Positions 24,040 to 36,496 of a DNA stretch of 64,000 nt are shown piece by piece; the stretch's first letter is position 1; every line of letters starts with the position of its first letter. The stretch is from Ascaphus truei. Lineage: Eukaryota > Chordata > Amphibia > Anura > Ascaphidae. The position numbers were made by a program, and so were the translations under genes. The notes beneath the pieces are model-generated. The model saw nothing but the letters and a program-made list of their open reading frames with translations. It was not told where the DNA came from and searched no databases. The stretch is taken from the NCBI GenBank assembly GCA_036426205.1, contig CM071568.1, positions 47,771,248 to 47,835,247 on the forward strand. Direction: 5' to 3'.

Positions 24040-24245
24040 CCTGGGATGCAAGGGTAGTCAAGTCCAATTCCAGGGTCAAGGCAGGCGGCAGGCAGGGGTG
24101 GTCAGGTCCAGGCAGGAATCCAAATACAGTCAAGCATAAACAAAGCAGGAACAAGGCAGGAACCAGACATGGGTGGTCAGGTCCAATTCCGGGGTCAAGG
24201 CAGACGGCAGGCAGGGATAGTCAAGTCCAATTCCGGGATCAAGGC
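24040..24245. repeat. Minisatellite of about three imperfect units
   Basis: A unit GTCAAGGCAG(G/A)CGGCAGGCAGGG followed by GGTCAGGTCCA or TAGTCAAGTCCA recurs at about 24073, 24193 and partly at 24236. Confidence 0.65.
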
Positions 24246-24249
24246 AATG

Positions 24250-24500
24250 TGAGAGGGAGTGGCTCAGTGAGTAAAAGACACTGACTGGCACTGAGAGTTT
24301 GAAGCAGGGGAGCCTGGTTCAATTCCCGGTGTCGGCTCCTTGTGACCTTGGGCAAGTCACTTTATCTCCCTGTGCGTCAGGCACCAAAAATATAGATTAT
24401 AAGCTCCATGGGGCAAAGACCTGTGCCTGCAAAATGTCTCTGTAAAGCGCTACGTATAACTAGCAGCGCTAAACAAAAACATGCTATTATTATTATTATT
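24250..24500 (+). repeat. tRNA-derived MIR/CORE-like SINE
   Basis: A tRNA-related head has an A-box-like GTGGCTCAGTGAGTAAA near 24259 and a B box GGTTCAATTCCC at 24316-24327. The core TGTGACCTTGGGCAAGTCAC follows at 24341-24360, then an L2-like tail (GTAAAGCGCTACG...) ending in (TTA)n at about 24485-24499. This is the MIR-like SINE layout, mobilised in trans by L2 LINEs; an L2 copy lies 1 kb away. Confidence 0.8.
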
Positions 24501-25509
24501 AAGGTACTGAGTACTTTGCACAAGCAAAGTCAGAGAGCAACTGCCTGCTATTTTAAGGCCAGAGGCAGCTGCTGACAATGAGAGCCAGAGAAGCTTACTT
24601 CCTGTCACGAAATGAGGGCAGGATTTGCCAGGAAGCAAGAAGGCCATGGTAGCTTCAATGGAGGATGATTTCACTTCATGGCGTCGGCCATCTTAGGTAT
24701 CAAACAGATCCTTTATATTTAGTATATACATCTGTAGATCTAAAGTTGGTAATTTTGCCTCAAATAAATAGTAGAACTGTAAGATATGTCTGCAGATATT
24801 TCATTTGTTATTGGACAGAGGAATAATCTACAGTAGATGAATATTTAAGAAAAACACAATTATTTTCAATGGCGAGCCAGCCACTTCAAGAACATGAAAG
24901 GCTGTCTGAAGAAGATAATCCAGAAATGATATATTTTACTATTTTCAGGGGTGGGGCGTAGCTACAAACACCAACAGTTGGAAGAGTGTGCCATCAGCGA
25001 GGACGGGAGAATGAAACTGGCCAATCACAGGAGGGCCTAAGAGGTCTCTGCTCCGCTGGTTCAATCTAGTTCAGGGCTCCACGCAGTCGGCTGGGATGTC
25101 GCCAGTCTGTTGCTGCTTCCAAGCAAGTGCTCAGTTCCACAGCCTCTGCACATACAGGCCTTAAATATGGAGCTACGTGCCCTTATAAGGGCACCTCATT
25201 CCAGTCAAGCAAAACAGGATGCAGCTGCAGGAATCATAGCTCTGATGGCAAATCATTCCACGAATAACCCCTGCATATCCAGGTCTGGAGAACAACAGTA
25301 TTACTGCTTTCATACACAGTAAAACAGTATATGTCACAGTATATTGAAATACACAGACACAGGCACAAGCAGTACCACTGCTTTCACTCATTATAACAGG
25401 CAAAAACCTAGATGCCCAAAATCAATCTGATGGTTACTCTGATGAGAATAGGCAACAAGTCCTAGGATTTTTAAGAAGCCTTGCTGCCTATTTAGTCACA
25501 ATGATACCC

Positions 25510-27515
25510 TCCTCCTTGTAACACTGCTCTTCCCTTGCCAAGGAAACCTACTTTTCCTCACGCATACCAACTCTGTTCTTTAACTATCAATGTCTACTCA
25601 CCACCTTTAACGTCTTTCTCTGCCCAACTGCACATACACCCCCCTACAGGTAAGGTTAAGTCCATCAGACATAATATCTCTATATATCAGGCTCCACATG
25701 CATCACCTATCTCCTTTCGCAGACCTACATCCCCCCTCAGCTCATTTTCCCCTGTGACTGAGGATGAGCTCTCCGTGCTCCTCTCATCTCACACTACAAC
25801 TTGCCCCCTTGATCCTACTCCCACACATCTCCTTCGCTCTCTCGATGGCATACTAAGCCCTACCGTAAGTCACCTTTCTAACCTCTCATGTTTAGCACTT
25901 TCCCATCTTCCTTTAAACAAGCACCCATCCCGTCCATTTTAATGAAACCCCTTCTTGACCCAACCTCCCTCTCTAACTACCTCCCTATCTTCTCCCCTTT
26001 GCCTCCAAGCTACTTGAGTGCCTGTATAGAACTGCTAACTCACATTCTCTCCTCCAACTCTCTGCTTTACTCTTTGCAATCTGGTTTGCACCCAATACAC
26101 TCCATTGAGACAGCCCTAACAAAAGTGGCCAACAACCTACTCACAGCTAAGTCTAAGGGTCCCTTCTCACTATCAATTCTCTTGTATCTCTGCTGCATTC
26201 ATTTGATACTGTTGATCACCCCCTTCTCCTGTACACTTTACCCCATTGGCCTTTCCAACCGCTTCATCAGTGTTTCCTTCTATGGTGTCTCCTCCTCTTC
26301 ACTTCCTCTTTCTGTTAAGGTCCCACAAGGCTCTGTTCTTGGTCCCCTGCTATTCTCACTCTACACCTCTTCGTTTGGTGAATTCAACCTTTTGGCTTTC
26401 AGGATCATCATCTCTATGCCAACGATATCCTAATTTACCTCTTCTCCCCTGAGCTTTCCCCCACCATCTTGTCCCATGTCATGGTCTCTCCAGAATCTCC
26501 TCCTAAATGTCCCACCGTTATCTGAAGCTTAACATATCCAAAACAGAACTAATACACTTTCCCCCTTCCACACCATCACCCAAATGCTCCCCCACTGCCA
26601 ATAATATCACAATCTCATCAACAACACAAGTCCGCTGCCTAGGGGCCATCTTTGACCCTGCCTTCTCTTCATTCCCCATATTTACTACATCACCAGTCCT
26701 GCCATCTCTACCTTCGAAAAAATCATTAGGATATGTCGTTTTCTCACTCATGACGCAACTAAATTCTTAATTCCCTCACTCATCTTGTCTCCCCTTCACT
26801 ACTGCAGCCGTCTCTTAGCTGGCATTCCCCTTGTCCACCTGTCACAACTCCAATCCATCTAAAATGTTGCCCACTAGACTTAGCTACCTCCCTCACCGTT
26901 ACACTTCTTCTGCTTCACTTTTCAAATCCCTACACTGGCTTCATATTTCTTTTAGAATCAAATTTAAAACTAGAGTTCTGACTAACAAAGTAGTCAACAA
27001 TGCTGCTCCCCTTACATCTCAGCCCACATCCCTAAAAATAGCTCTAAATACCCCCTACGCTCTGCCCATGACATCCTCTTTTCCTCTTGTTTTATTACCT
27101 TGTCTCACTCCTGCCTACAAGACTTCTCCTGTGCTGCACTCTCTCCTTGGAATTCCCTACCACGTACCATCAGATTCGGCTCCAGCATTCAAACATTTAA
27201 AAACTGCAGGAAAAGTCGCCTTTTCAAGGAAGCCTATCTTTGCATCTGGATGCAGCTTTGCATCTGGATGCAGCTTTGCATCTGGACCGAACTCCATGCT
27301 AATACCCCCTGACATCCACCCCCCCAAACCGAAATGGGATCAGCTGTGCAGATAGACCATATTCTACCCTACAGCATACTCCATTCTACAACGAGCAGCC
27401 ACTTTACTTTTTGTTATTTGGAATTTTGTTCTGCTTATATACTATACATAACACTGTACCCCATTGTACCATGCTGCAGAATATGTTGGCACTTTATACA
27501 ATAAATAATAATATA
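25510..27515 (+). pseudogene. L2-group LINE reverse transcriptase, degenerate
   Basis: Plus-strand frames at 25535-25942, 25888-26433, 26507-26770 and 26831-27355 follow the order of an L2-type ORF2 C-terminal half: LDPTPTHLLRSL, SLSNYLPI, GLHPIHSIETAL, PQGSVLGPLLFSLY, YLKLNISKTELI and SLHWLHISFRIKFK. PQGSVLGPLLF is RT motif B. The YADD catalytic block at about 26410 lies across a frame break. Frameshifts and stops make it non-functional. The 3' end is the usual CCATGCTGCAGAATATGTTGGC plus AATAA-type tail near 27470-27515. Confidence 0.75.
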
Positions 27516-27896
27516 TCGAGTCCCTCTCCTGTTGATGGTCTGACACTCAGGCTGACAGAGGGAGGAGTCTGGTCACGGTGCTGGTCCTCCTGTCCCCTCC
27601 CCAGTCTAAGGCTACGGCCCCGTTCCCTCAGTCAGCGTGCCCGCACTGCATGCAGGCAGCACGCTGAGAGGCACAGTCCCCTATCTGTGGTCTGTAGGGA
27701 GCTGGAGCGGCGCCCATGGTTTGAGCAGAGGGGGGCGTGGTTTGAGCGGAGGGACCCGCTACTCCCCCCTCCCTCCACGGGCTCGTCTCCCGGGCTGCAG
27801 GAGGGAGCTGCTGCGGGCTGCTGGAAGGTAAGCAGCTCCCACTCCCTCCCCCTTCCCCCACAAATGCCCTCCTCACACACGCTGATACACACGCTG

Positions 27897-27929
<33 letters not shown>

Positions 27930-29162
27930 ACCCCCTACCTTGTGGAGGAAGCTCTCTGACAGCTCCCGCTCCCGCCCCCGATAGGCTCATCAGCGCACCA
28001 CGTGACGCGTCACCGCTCGGGATCACAATTTTCTTGCATCCACTGGCGGCTGACGCGTCACAGCGTGTTGTGAGCCGTGCAGCGAGGGGGGACTAGGACC
28101 GGCTCAAGAAGGATACCCCTGCTGGTGAGGGCCGCGCGCGCCGCCGGACGCAGCAGGGCCAAAACCAAAGGGCTCCTGATCTCACTGTATGGCAAGTTTT
28201 ACAGCTCTGAAAGCCGATCAGCTACAATTCAAAACTTAGCAAGGTGCCAAAAATTCCGAGCATTACTGGACAAATAATGCACTGAAATCAGCTGATCAGC
28301 TTTCAGAACTGAATGGATTATCAGTCTTAACCTATATTAATGGATAACCATGTGTACATCATTTTCAGGGACAGTTTCAGATACAGAATATAGTTAAGGT
28401 CCAGAAAAACGGACAATTGCGGTGCACAGCAAAATGAGCGATCGCAGGGCTGTACACCATTCTCTGTTTTTACTGTGCAGCAGAAGCACACAAATGGATA
28501 TTTTCTCAGCAGGGATCTTATGAGTACTACAAAAGTTTCTATGTTCAAGTGATTCTTTAAGATAAACTGGGATAAGGGATAAGGAACATTGGGGTACAAC
28601 CCCTCAACTTGGGGAAGTATCTCCAATCCCATATCCATATTTTTTCACCCAATCGAGACACGGCATGACATGTAGCATTGTACCACCAATCAAGTATCAA
28701 AAGACATGTACTCACAAAAGAAGATCTTCATACATTATCCTGACTGATGAAAGAGTCCTTCATTTACATATATAACGCACACACTGTAACAGCCATTTCA
28801 GACAACCCTTTTTGAAAGACAACCCACACAAAGTTTTTTGATACACTGATGTTTCTTTTTCCATTTTTCTGCATTATATTTATCTTCCAGACCAACATAA
28901 AAAAGATGTTAAGGCTCAATGTTTGTGGATAAAACAAATGTACCACAGGTCTGGACGACAAAGTAGAGTTTTGGCAGTAAAAAGTTATTGAACGCTAACA
29001 CATCTGATATCTATGAATCTTTTAAACAGAAACGTTTAGCACAATAAAGGCCTCCAAATCTTGGTACATTTTAATGTGTGCTTATGCTAACTTTCTAAAT
29101 ATAATATTTCCAATATTTCATATTTTTCTAATATAGGGTTGACAGGGTGTTCAGGCACAAGT
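27516..29162. other. Non-coding; GC-rich block, CA repeat, then AT-rich DNA
   Basis: TAAGGCTACGGCCCCG at 27607 resembles the left end of the Harbinger-type MITE at 36497, but no matching right end was seen. A (CA)n run lies at 27899-27928. Long frames at 27411-28026 on both strands are composition-driven. 28130-29160 has no recognisable feature. Confidence 0.45.
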
Positions 29163-29170
29163 CTCTAGCA

Positions 29171-29500
29171 CAGGGGTGCACAAACTGGGGGGCGCTAGAT
29201 TTTTTTTGGGGGGGCGTGGGCAGTTGCAGAGGTCCCGCGCTCTCCCCCAAAGGCATTTAAATTTAATGCGGGGGGACCGCACGAGGCCTCTATAACACAC
29301 TTACCTTACCTTCCAGCGACGCGTCATCATGGTAACCCGGTGTCAAATGACGACACGGGTCACTTGACGTTACCATGGCAGCGTGACAACACATGACCCC
29401 GCTAATCATTTGACGCTGGGGCCGTGCAGGGGGTTGGGGTGCCAGCTGCAGAGGAAATCAGGCAGAGGTGCGCACAGGGAAAAGTTAGCACTAGCACCTG
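29171..29500. mobile_element. hAT-type MITE with 8-bp TSD
   Basis: TSD CTCTAGCA at 29163-29170 and 29501-29508. The left end CAGGGGTGCACAAACT is a standard hAT terminus; the right end reads ...GCACCTG. The inverted repeat is short and imperfect. The interior is GC-rich and there is no transposase. Confidence 0.75.
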
Positions 29501-30169
29501 CTCTAGCACATAGTTATCAAAGTTTTGCTGCCTGAAGAAAATTAGATACAATTTACTTACCCAACGTCCCAAGGAGCGGACACTGGATTCTAATTGGGAT
29601 CACACACTTTAAAAGCAGAAGGGTTTTGACTATATCACTCCTTATATCCATCTTTAATACTCTATGCAGTAATATTATCCTGGCAACTGTCATATGATTT
29701 AATCCGGATTCCACTAATATGGAACATATGTTCTCTCAGCATTCTTACTGACACTGGTACTTATTCTGAAAGTTGTGATAGTGCCGATCCCACGCTCTCA
29801 CATGGAGGCCCCATTGAAGTTAATAGCCTGTATTCTGTATGCCACGATATCGCCTATAAGGGCCAAAGGGTGGTTTGGGGTGTGCTAAAAGAAATATACT
29901 ACTAAATTGAGGAAGTAATTGACCATACTATGGTATGATTTGAAAGCATTTGTCTGCCGTATTATATGGGATCAACCAGTACTCTTAATTTAGAAATGCC
30001 GAAGTTCATAAAGGAAGGAAAATTCTACATGGGATTTGGGAAGAAGTTTGTGCACTAAAAATACAGAAGATAAGTATACAGTACTCCTCTAATAATTATT
30101 TAAAGACTGGCCATTTATCAGTGTACCCACTTGGGTAATAAATATAAAACAGAAATCAAAACCAAAATG

Positions 30170-31075
30170 TAGTTAAAGAGTCAGGAGATGAAATGAAAAG
30201 TTAGAGGGAGGCATTTAGATTGCCAAAGTCAGAAGGGACAGAGGCATCATTTAACAATTATAAATTACAATGTAACCAACCTGACAAAGGGCACTCAGAA
30301 AAGCTAAATTTGATCATGAATAAAGGTCTGCATTGAAAATATGATCAATCCAAATAAGCTCTTAAAGTATAAAATTAGCAAATAGATAAACAAATGTTAC
30401 TCTGTGTATACCATAGAATAGCCATTTGCAAAACTACTAGACAAATGTTACTTAATGTTATGGTCCCTTTGCTCTAACACAGGAAGAAGTGGAAAAATTG
30501 GTAATAAATAAATAATAACAGGGTAAATAAAGCACCTCTCCTTGATGGCGTAGACCCAAGGGTGCTCAGCCCAGTCATACACAGACCATTACATTTAATA
30601 TTTAAGGGCTCATTCAATTCCACAGGTTCACTACCACAAGATTGTCAAAGCAGAAGTGGTGCCTTTGTGTAAAACGGGAGCTAGATCACAACTAGGGAAT
30701 TGCAGACATGCAAGCCTGATATTAATAGTGGGGAAAGCTACTGTACTTGAAGGTTTATTAAAGGATAGTACTGTATTTATACATCACTTTTAGGCAGTAG
30801 AATTATTAGTAATAATCAGGATTGCTTCATGAACGATAAGTCAAACTATTCGTACTAGTTTCTTTGAGGAAGTAAACAGGAATAAAGACCATGGCACAAA
30901 ATGAAGGAAGTTAGTATGGGGCCAATATTTTCACCTAGATAAAAAACGCTGAAGAATAGGCAGCAGACATTCCCCATAAATGGAATACAGTATATTCAGA
31001 TTTAGCTAGAGTTGTAAATTGAATTATTCAAGATTCTGTACTGGGGCCACTACTGTTTATATTGTTTAACATGGG
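30170..31075 (+). pseudogene. CR1-like LINE relic
   Basis: No open frame remains, but translated pieces keep CR1 order: an arginine-rich stretch near 30210-30300, DGVDPRVLSPV near 30545 (family: DGIHPRVLKEL), and DSVLGPLLFILFN near 31032-31070 (RT motif B). The decay is heavier than in the L2 or L1 copies, so it is older. Confidence 0.55.
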
Positions 31076-31574
31076 GGCTGGGAATAGGGGTGCCCCCCTG
31101 GGTTTATACATTTTTACATTATAGTAATGTACGCATGTTACTGATTTTGTATACACAGCACCCCCAATCAAAAATGTTTTCCTCTCTTTATTTATTAAAT
31201 ATCTTGGTGGGAAGAGAGAGCATTAATGTATTTGAATTATTACTCGATGAAAAGAGACTGTTTCTAGCAGCAACTGATTTTTTACTAACAAATCATAGAC
31301 AACAGCAATGAAGAGATAGACTACACCCAACAATCGTGCAGCCAAAAATTCTAAGCCAAAAATTCTAAGCAGAAAAGTGATATATTACAAATGCATGTTA
31401 ATATGCTGGCTAAAGACCGCAAATGCAACAATGACACAGAACATAAACCACCCACCTCCACCCTCCCTCTAGATAGCATAGTTCTTTGCTATGGCCACAG
31501 TGTATACAGGGATTCAACATCCAAGCTGATTAACAAAGTTTCGTCATCAATGGTAATGTTTTGTATTGTATGTC

Positions 31575-32018
31575 TTTATTTATATAGCGCCATTAATGTA
31601 CATAGCGCTTCACAGCAGTAATACACATGGTAATCAAATAAATAACAGATAATATAAATAACAGATCATGGGAATAAGTGCATCAGACATAAAAGTAACA
31701 TTAAGGAAGAGGAGTCCCTGCTCCGAGTAGCTTACAGTCTAATTGGTAGGTAGGGAGAACGTACAGAGACAGTAGGAGGGAGTTCTGGTAAGTGCGTCTG
31801 CAGGGGGCAAAGCTTTATATCATGTGTCCAGTATTATCCACAGTGCTATTCATATGCTTGTTTAAGCAAGTGTGTCTTAAGGTTGGTCTTAAAGTTGGAT
31901 AGAGTGGGTGCTAGTTGGGTATTGAGGGGAAGGGCATTCCAGAGGTGTGGGGCAGTCAGTGAAAAAGGTTTAAGGCGGGAGAGGGCTTTAGATACAAAGG
32001 GCGTATCAAAGGGGGGGT
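31575..32018 (-). repeat. L2-like LINE 3' end
   Basis: On the minus strand the coding end reads FSLTAPHLWNALPLNTQL and PTLSNFKTNLKTHLL, the conserved C-terminal tail of L2/Rex-type ORF2. A 3' UTR follows, ending in CATTAATGGCGCTATATAA at about 31600. The ORF fuses in frame to Penelope-like sequence at about 32018. Confidence 0.65.
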
Positions 32019-33010
32019 CATTTAATCGGTTAAGTACATCTTTAGTATCACGAAGATACGATGGTAAAGAAATGACAAAAGGTCTCATGCCTGATCTACA
32101 TAAATACTTGACTGTTCTGTCAGTTTTAAAACTCCGGAAACAATCGGGGAACCTGGTGGAGGGCATATGTCCTTGTGAATCATTGATAAAGAGTAGAAGG
32201 TCACTATTTTTGGAGTCCTATTCATAAGTGCCTCGAACTCCTTTTTAGAGAGTACCTTAGTGAGAATCCTTTGATCTAATATAAGTTTAAGTTCTTTCAT
32301 AAACTGTGTTGTAGAGTCAGTTTTTAGTGTTAAGTAGCAATTCGTATCAGACAGTAGCTGTTTGTTTTCTTTTACATAGTCAGCAGTGTTCAATATTACA
32401 ATGTTTCCCCCTTTATCAGAAGGTTAAATTGTAATTGTTTGGTTGGTCTGTAGTTCTTTAAGAGCTATTAATTCGGCCTCAGTCAGGTTACTTACAGTTA
32501 CCTGTGGTCTCAGCTTTTCTAGATCCTATGTGACCAATTTTATAAATGTGGCCACATTGGAGCTGGTCTCAAGAGCTGGTGTGAATTTAGATTTGGGTTT
32601 CATCTGAGAGAAAGGGCCCTCATCCAAATTTCTTAAGCTCTCCTCCTGTAAAGCTGTGGTACTTGATATTCTCAAGATGTAGTTCGTCATAATGATCTAT
32701 CCCTTCTGCTCTAATTTGGTTTAATTCTCTCTGCTTAAAGAACTTATGTAACAGGAGCTTTCTCCCGAACAAATGTGTATCTTTTATCCAATCGAACATT
32801 TTGAAATCTTCAGATGGTACCATCTATCCCAATTAGTCCACTTCGGCTTGACGGAGTGACGTCAAGATACGGAAGCACCTGAGAGGAGCTGCTTGACAAA
32901 CGTGGCGACAGAGAGAACTCCTGCTGTAGACTTTCAAACAGATGAGTATAAGTTACATTTGTATCTTGTGAAGTCTCAGCATGAGAATGCTTAATCTGTT
33001 TCAAAGCGGC
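32019..33010 (-). pseudogene. Penelope-like element, 5' half in inverted orientation
   Basis: Minus-strand pieces run from an N-terminal region (DWIKDTHLFGRKLLLHKFF near 32790-32740, and KYHSFTGGELKKFG) through NTADYVKENKQLLSDTNCYL (about 32393-32330). They continue to RT motifs TPKIVTFYSLSMIHK near 32210, CPPPGSPIVSG near 32170 and FVISLPSYLRDTKDVLNRL near 32075-32025. In intact elements these precede the RYIDD block, which here lies on the plus strand from 33114. It is therefore the 5' half of one copy, inverted. Several frameshifts are present. Confidence 0.8.
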
Positions 33011-33054
33011 AATTCAGGTCTTTAAGTACAAGCTGAAATGTTAGGGCTGGTGGG

Positions 33055-34410
33055 AGGCGGGGGTTGTCTTCCAGGAGTTATATTGTCTGTATACCTCGCA
33101 CATTCTACTATGGGTGAGGTATATATACGATATCCTGATCCTGTGGAAGGGTAACAAGAAGTTGTTTGAGGAGTTTATTAATCTCCTCAATATCAACACA
33201 TTGAATTTACGACTAACGTCTGAAGTCAGTGAGACAAAAATCACTTTTCTGGACCTAACAATTATACGAACATCACAGGGAAAGATAGAGGCAACTCTAC
33301 ATCGCAAAGATACAGCAACCAACAGCCTTTTAAGGGCTGATAGTCATCATCCCTGGCATCAGGTAATGAGGACCCAGTTTGACAATTCCTGCGTATCAGA
33401 AGGAATTGTTCATCAAATCATGAATCTGAAAAAGAGGCCACCCGATTGAAAGAACGATTTAGGGAAAAGGGGATATACAGTAGCGTTATAAAGAGAGCGC
33501 ACCAAAGAGCTAGAATTGTAGACTACAATGATCTTCTAGCAGACAAAAAAGATCAGAAAGATGACAAACAGATTATTGAATGTTCCTATAAATCGTATAA
33601 TCAATGGATACAGATATCAAACATTATCAACAAATATTGGTATGTTCTTTTGGAGGACGATGACATAAGTAAGGTTCTCAACAGTAAAGCAATCATCGCA
33701 GCTGTCAGCATTAGTACCGAGGTTTAATCTAATCGTAATCTGGTTATTTTATAGCCCGGATTGATTTAATTTACACTGACTATTTGGCCAGAAGCTGTTT
33801 TTGGGACTCAAAGTCCATATCTGGTAGCAAGACTTTGTCCATTTGGACTCCTTAACAAGGGCCTCTGTGGGTGTCTCTACCCATTTGTGTTCACTTGGGC
33901 TCACTCCCATAGTTAGCCTGTTGTTGCATCTGTTCTCTTTTTTTATTTTTTGGAGTTTAGGATTAAGGGAGAGGGAAGTACCTGTGGTCACACAGATCGT
34001 AGGGATCGTAGGATTCGCCTCAGCATCACACTGTCTCTTGTTCCATGTGTAATGCTGCACGATGCAGATTCATTCTCTTGTTTAGCCCCTGTCCCGTCTC
34101 ACCTATGTAGTAGCAGCCCCCTGGCATTTCATGCACTTGATGAGGTACACGACATTGCTGGAGTTTGCTGGACATTGAACATTGGATGAGCAATGTTGTG
34201 TACCTCATCATGTGAATGAAATGCCCAGGGGGCTGCTACTACATAGGTGAGACGGTACAGGGACTAAACAAAAGAATGAATCTGCATCACCACAGCATCA
34301 CACGCGGAACAAGAGACTGTTCTGTATGTAACAGTATGCAACTGTTCGGGACACTTAGCGGTGGCCTAAACCGAGACCGAAGTTTTATGAGTCACTACTG
34401 ACACGAGAGA
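33055..34410 (+). pseudogene. Penelope-like element, RT C-terminal half and GIY-YIG
   Basis: Plus-strand frames hold RYIYDILILWKG at about 33117-33152 (family RYIDDILxLW; the first catalytic Asp is replaced by Tyr), ITFLDLTI near 33241 and the IEATLHRKDTATNSLLRADS region near 33290. An RT-distal helix region follows to 33727, and a GIY-YIG domain at 34216-34401 (CPGGCYYIGETVQGLNKRMNLH, described here around its YYIGET core). The DD to YD change and frame breaks mean it is dead. It pairs with the inverted 5' half at 32019-33010. Confidence 0.8.
34026..34211 (-). pseudogene. Inverted GIY-YIG copy forming a tail palindrome
   Basis: The minus strand repeats the GIY-YIG segment MPGGCYYIGETGQGLNKRMNLHR, here cited by its CYYIGETGQ core. 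It mirrors the plus copy at 34216-34330 around a centre near 34200. This copy lacks the downstream part. The minus-strand sequence back to about 33749 is also Penelope-like in composition. Confidence 0.65.
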
Positions 34411-34693
34411 ACTCTCTTCCCATGAGTGCTAAAGGCCATGTCTATACATGCTGCACTATATATATGCACACACAGCTGTCTCTTACACATACAAATACTC
34501 TATGTAATTCCATCTCTATATACCAATAGTATCTACACACACTTTTAGTAATGCAACAGCCTCTTACATTTCCACACGTACCCAAACCATTGATATACAC
34601 TCCCACTCCACACACACCTTTTTTAAAGCACTGTATACACTGTGGGCTCTTTATAAATTTTTATTTACATACATACATGCACATATGCACATA

Positions 34694-34712
34694 CACACAC
34701 ACACACACACAC
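34694..34712. repeat. CA microsatellite
   Basis: Short (CA)n. Confidence 0.8.
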
Positions 34713-34860
34713 ACTCTTACATCACTAACATTCAGGGACTATTTAACACCTCGTCATAAATCACATACTACACTGGGGGGTGTCAGGTTTCAGTCACAGA
34801 TAGCATTCCAAGATGCACTGTTTTTAAGCTAAACCTTTTGTGCTTTATCCATTGTAACAC

Positions 34861-34898
34861 CGCCGGAAGAAATCTGTGCACAGTATCTCGAAAGCTCA
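34861..34898 (+). ncRNA. Hammerhead-like motif downstream of the GIY-YIG copy
   Basis: CGGAAGAAATCTGTGCAC then AGTATCTCGAAAGCTC lies about 460 bases downstream of the plus-strand GIY-YIG frame, same strand. GGAAGAA and CGAAA occupy the positions of the core halves. The stem is weak. Confidence 0.3.
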
Positions 34899-34919
34899 CG
34901 CAAATAAAAGCATGTCGTT

Positions 34920-36490
34920 AGCCACAGAACGGTATCGTCTATTCATTTTTGATTAATAAGCTCGGATAACACGGTACAGATACATCTACATGTATATATT
35001 CACATACACACACATTTGGCCCTTAATTACTATGCAGCCTTCTGCTATTATACTCTTTCTGGTACTGGAAGGCACCTTACAGCCCATTGACTTGGATGGA
35101 AAGTAAGGTGTCTTGACAGACGGTTTAAATATATCCTTTTTGCTTTACTGGAAAAAAACATTTAGCAAATACTGAAACCATCAATATTCATAAACATTGC
35201 CATACATCAGGATACAGGTGGCTGGTGATGTCAATATCGAATACAAAAGTTTGAGTCTAGACTAGTTCCTTCATATAACACCTGTAAATACCTATTTCAA
35301 GAGCTTTTTTGGTATTTACAGTATTGTGTCAACTAAGTGGACAATTTTTATTTCATGATCACCCATCCTCTCTCATCCTCTGATCTTTCCAAACAAAACA
35401 TTCAATGTAAGAAATCCTGTCTCCCAATTCTGTGAGAACAGATCAAGGGTAATGTTTACTAACTACTGTAGTCTTTTGCCACAAGACACCTTACAAACCA
35501 GTCAAATCAATAAGCTACAAAGTTTCTTTCACCACTGGGAGGTGTCTTATGGAAAAAGACTACTTAGTAAATATGGGCCCAAATGGAAAGCCTTTTCATT
35601 GAAAACCGTATCAATTCTACACTTCTAGTGACAATGATTATACATGATATATCTTTGCTTTATGATGTTTTTTTATTAAGCAAAAGCATTACTTGGTATT
35701 ATTCTCGTTTTGATTGTGGTAATGCAGGTCATTGTTATTGTCACTAGAATTGATCTGAAGACTCTTATTATGGGACAAGCTAGGTATGGACGGTCAAACA
35801 GTCTTAAATAGAAAGATAGTTTTTTTTTTCTCGCACTTGCTCTGTTCATTTACTTTTTAAGGTTCTTAGTTTTCAGTGCATATCCACATATAATTATTCC
35901 TCCACTATATGTAAAGTATACAAGTCTTCCAGGCTGGTCAACGGTATGATTTGGAAAGTGCAGCTATTTCTTGTGTGTGAATCAGCTTGGGTTTCTTGCC
36001 TCTAACATTCGGCTTGAGACATTGCATAGCCACACACTTGCTTGTGAAGGGACCCCCTCATATATATATATATATATACACACAAACTGCTAATACAGTA
36101 CTTCCAATCCGCAGTAGTTTTTTTACTGCTCACTGCTTATTTCTAACAACTTTCAGTTGCCTTCATTTATAAAATGTGTCCATTTCAGCACTTTTCTCAA
36201 TATCTGTTCTTAATTTACAATTAAACCTTTTAAGTGCAGAACAATGTACTCCAAGAAAAGCTCTCTGATTTTCTAAAAAAAAAAAACACAATATTAAAAT
36301 ATTATTTTTTTCAAAACAAACTACATTAAAGCCCAGACAAAATCAATATATTATTCATAAAAAATTCTGGTAGAATTTGATGTACCGGCCAAGTATAAAA
36401 GCTGAAGCAACATTTCTGGAATTAGAAAATACAGACATTGGCTATGTAATACCAAACTTCTTCCTTCCAGAATGTCAGTTTGCTACATCA
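34920..36490. other. AT-rich intron-like DNA, nothing recognised
   Basis: No coding signature. A (TA)n run at about 36060-36077. Confidence 0.5.
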
Positions 36491-36496
36491 CTCTAA

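Noticed and set aside
24250..24350. Functional tRNA gene
   Set aside because: A and B boxes are present but no cloverleaf forms and the sequence continues into a SINE core and L2 tail.
27411..28026. Frame of 182 codons plus antisense 132-codon frame
   Set aside because: GC-rich repeat plus (CA)n; starts in an L2 tail.
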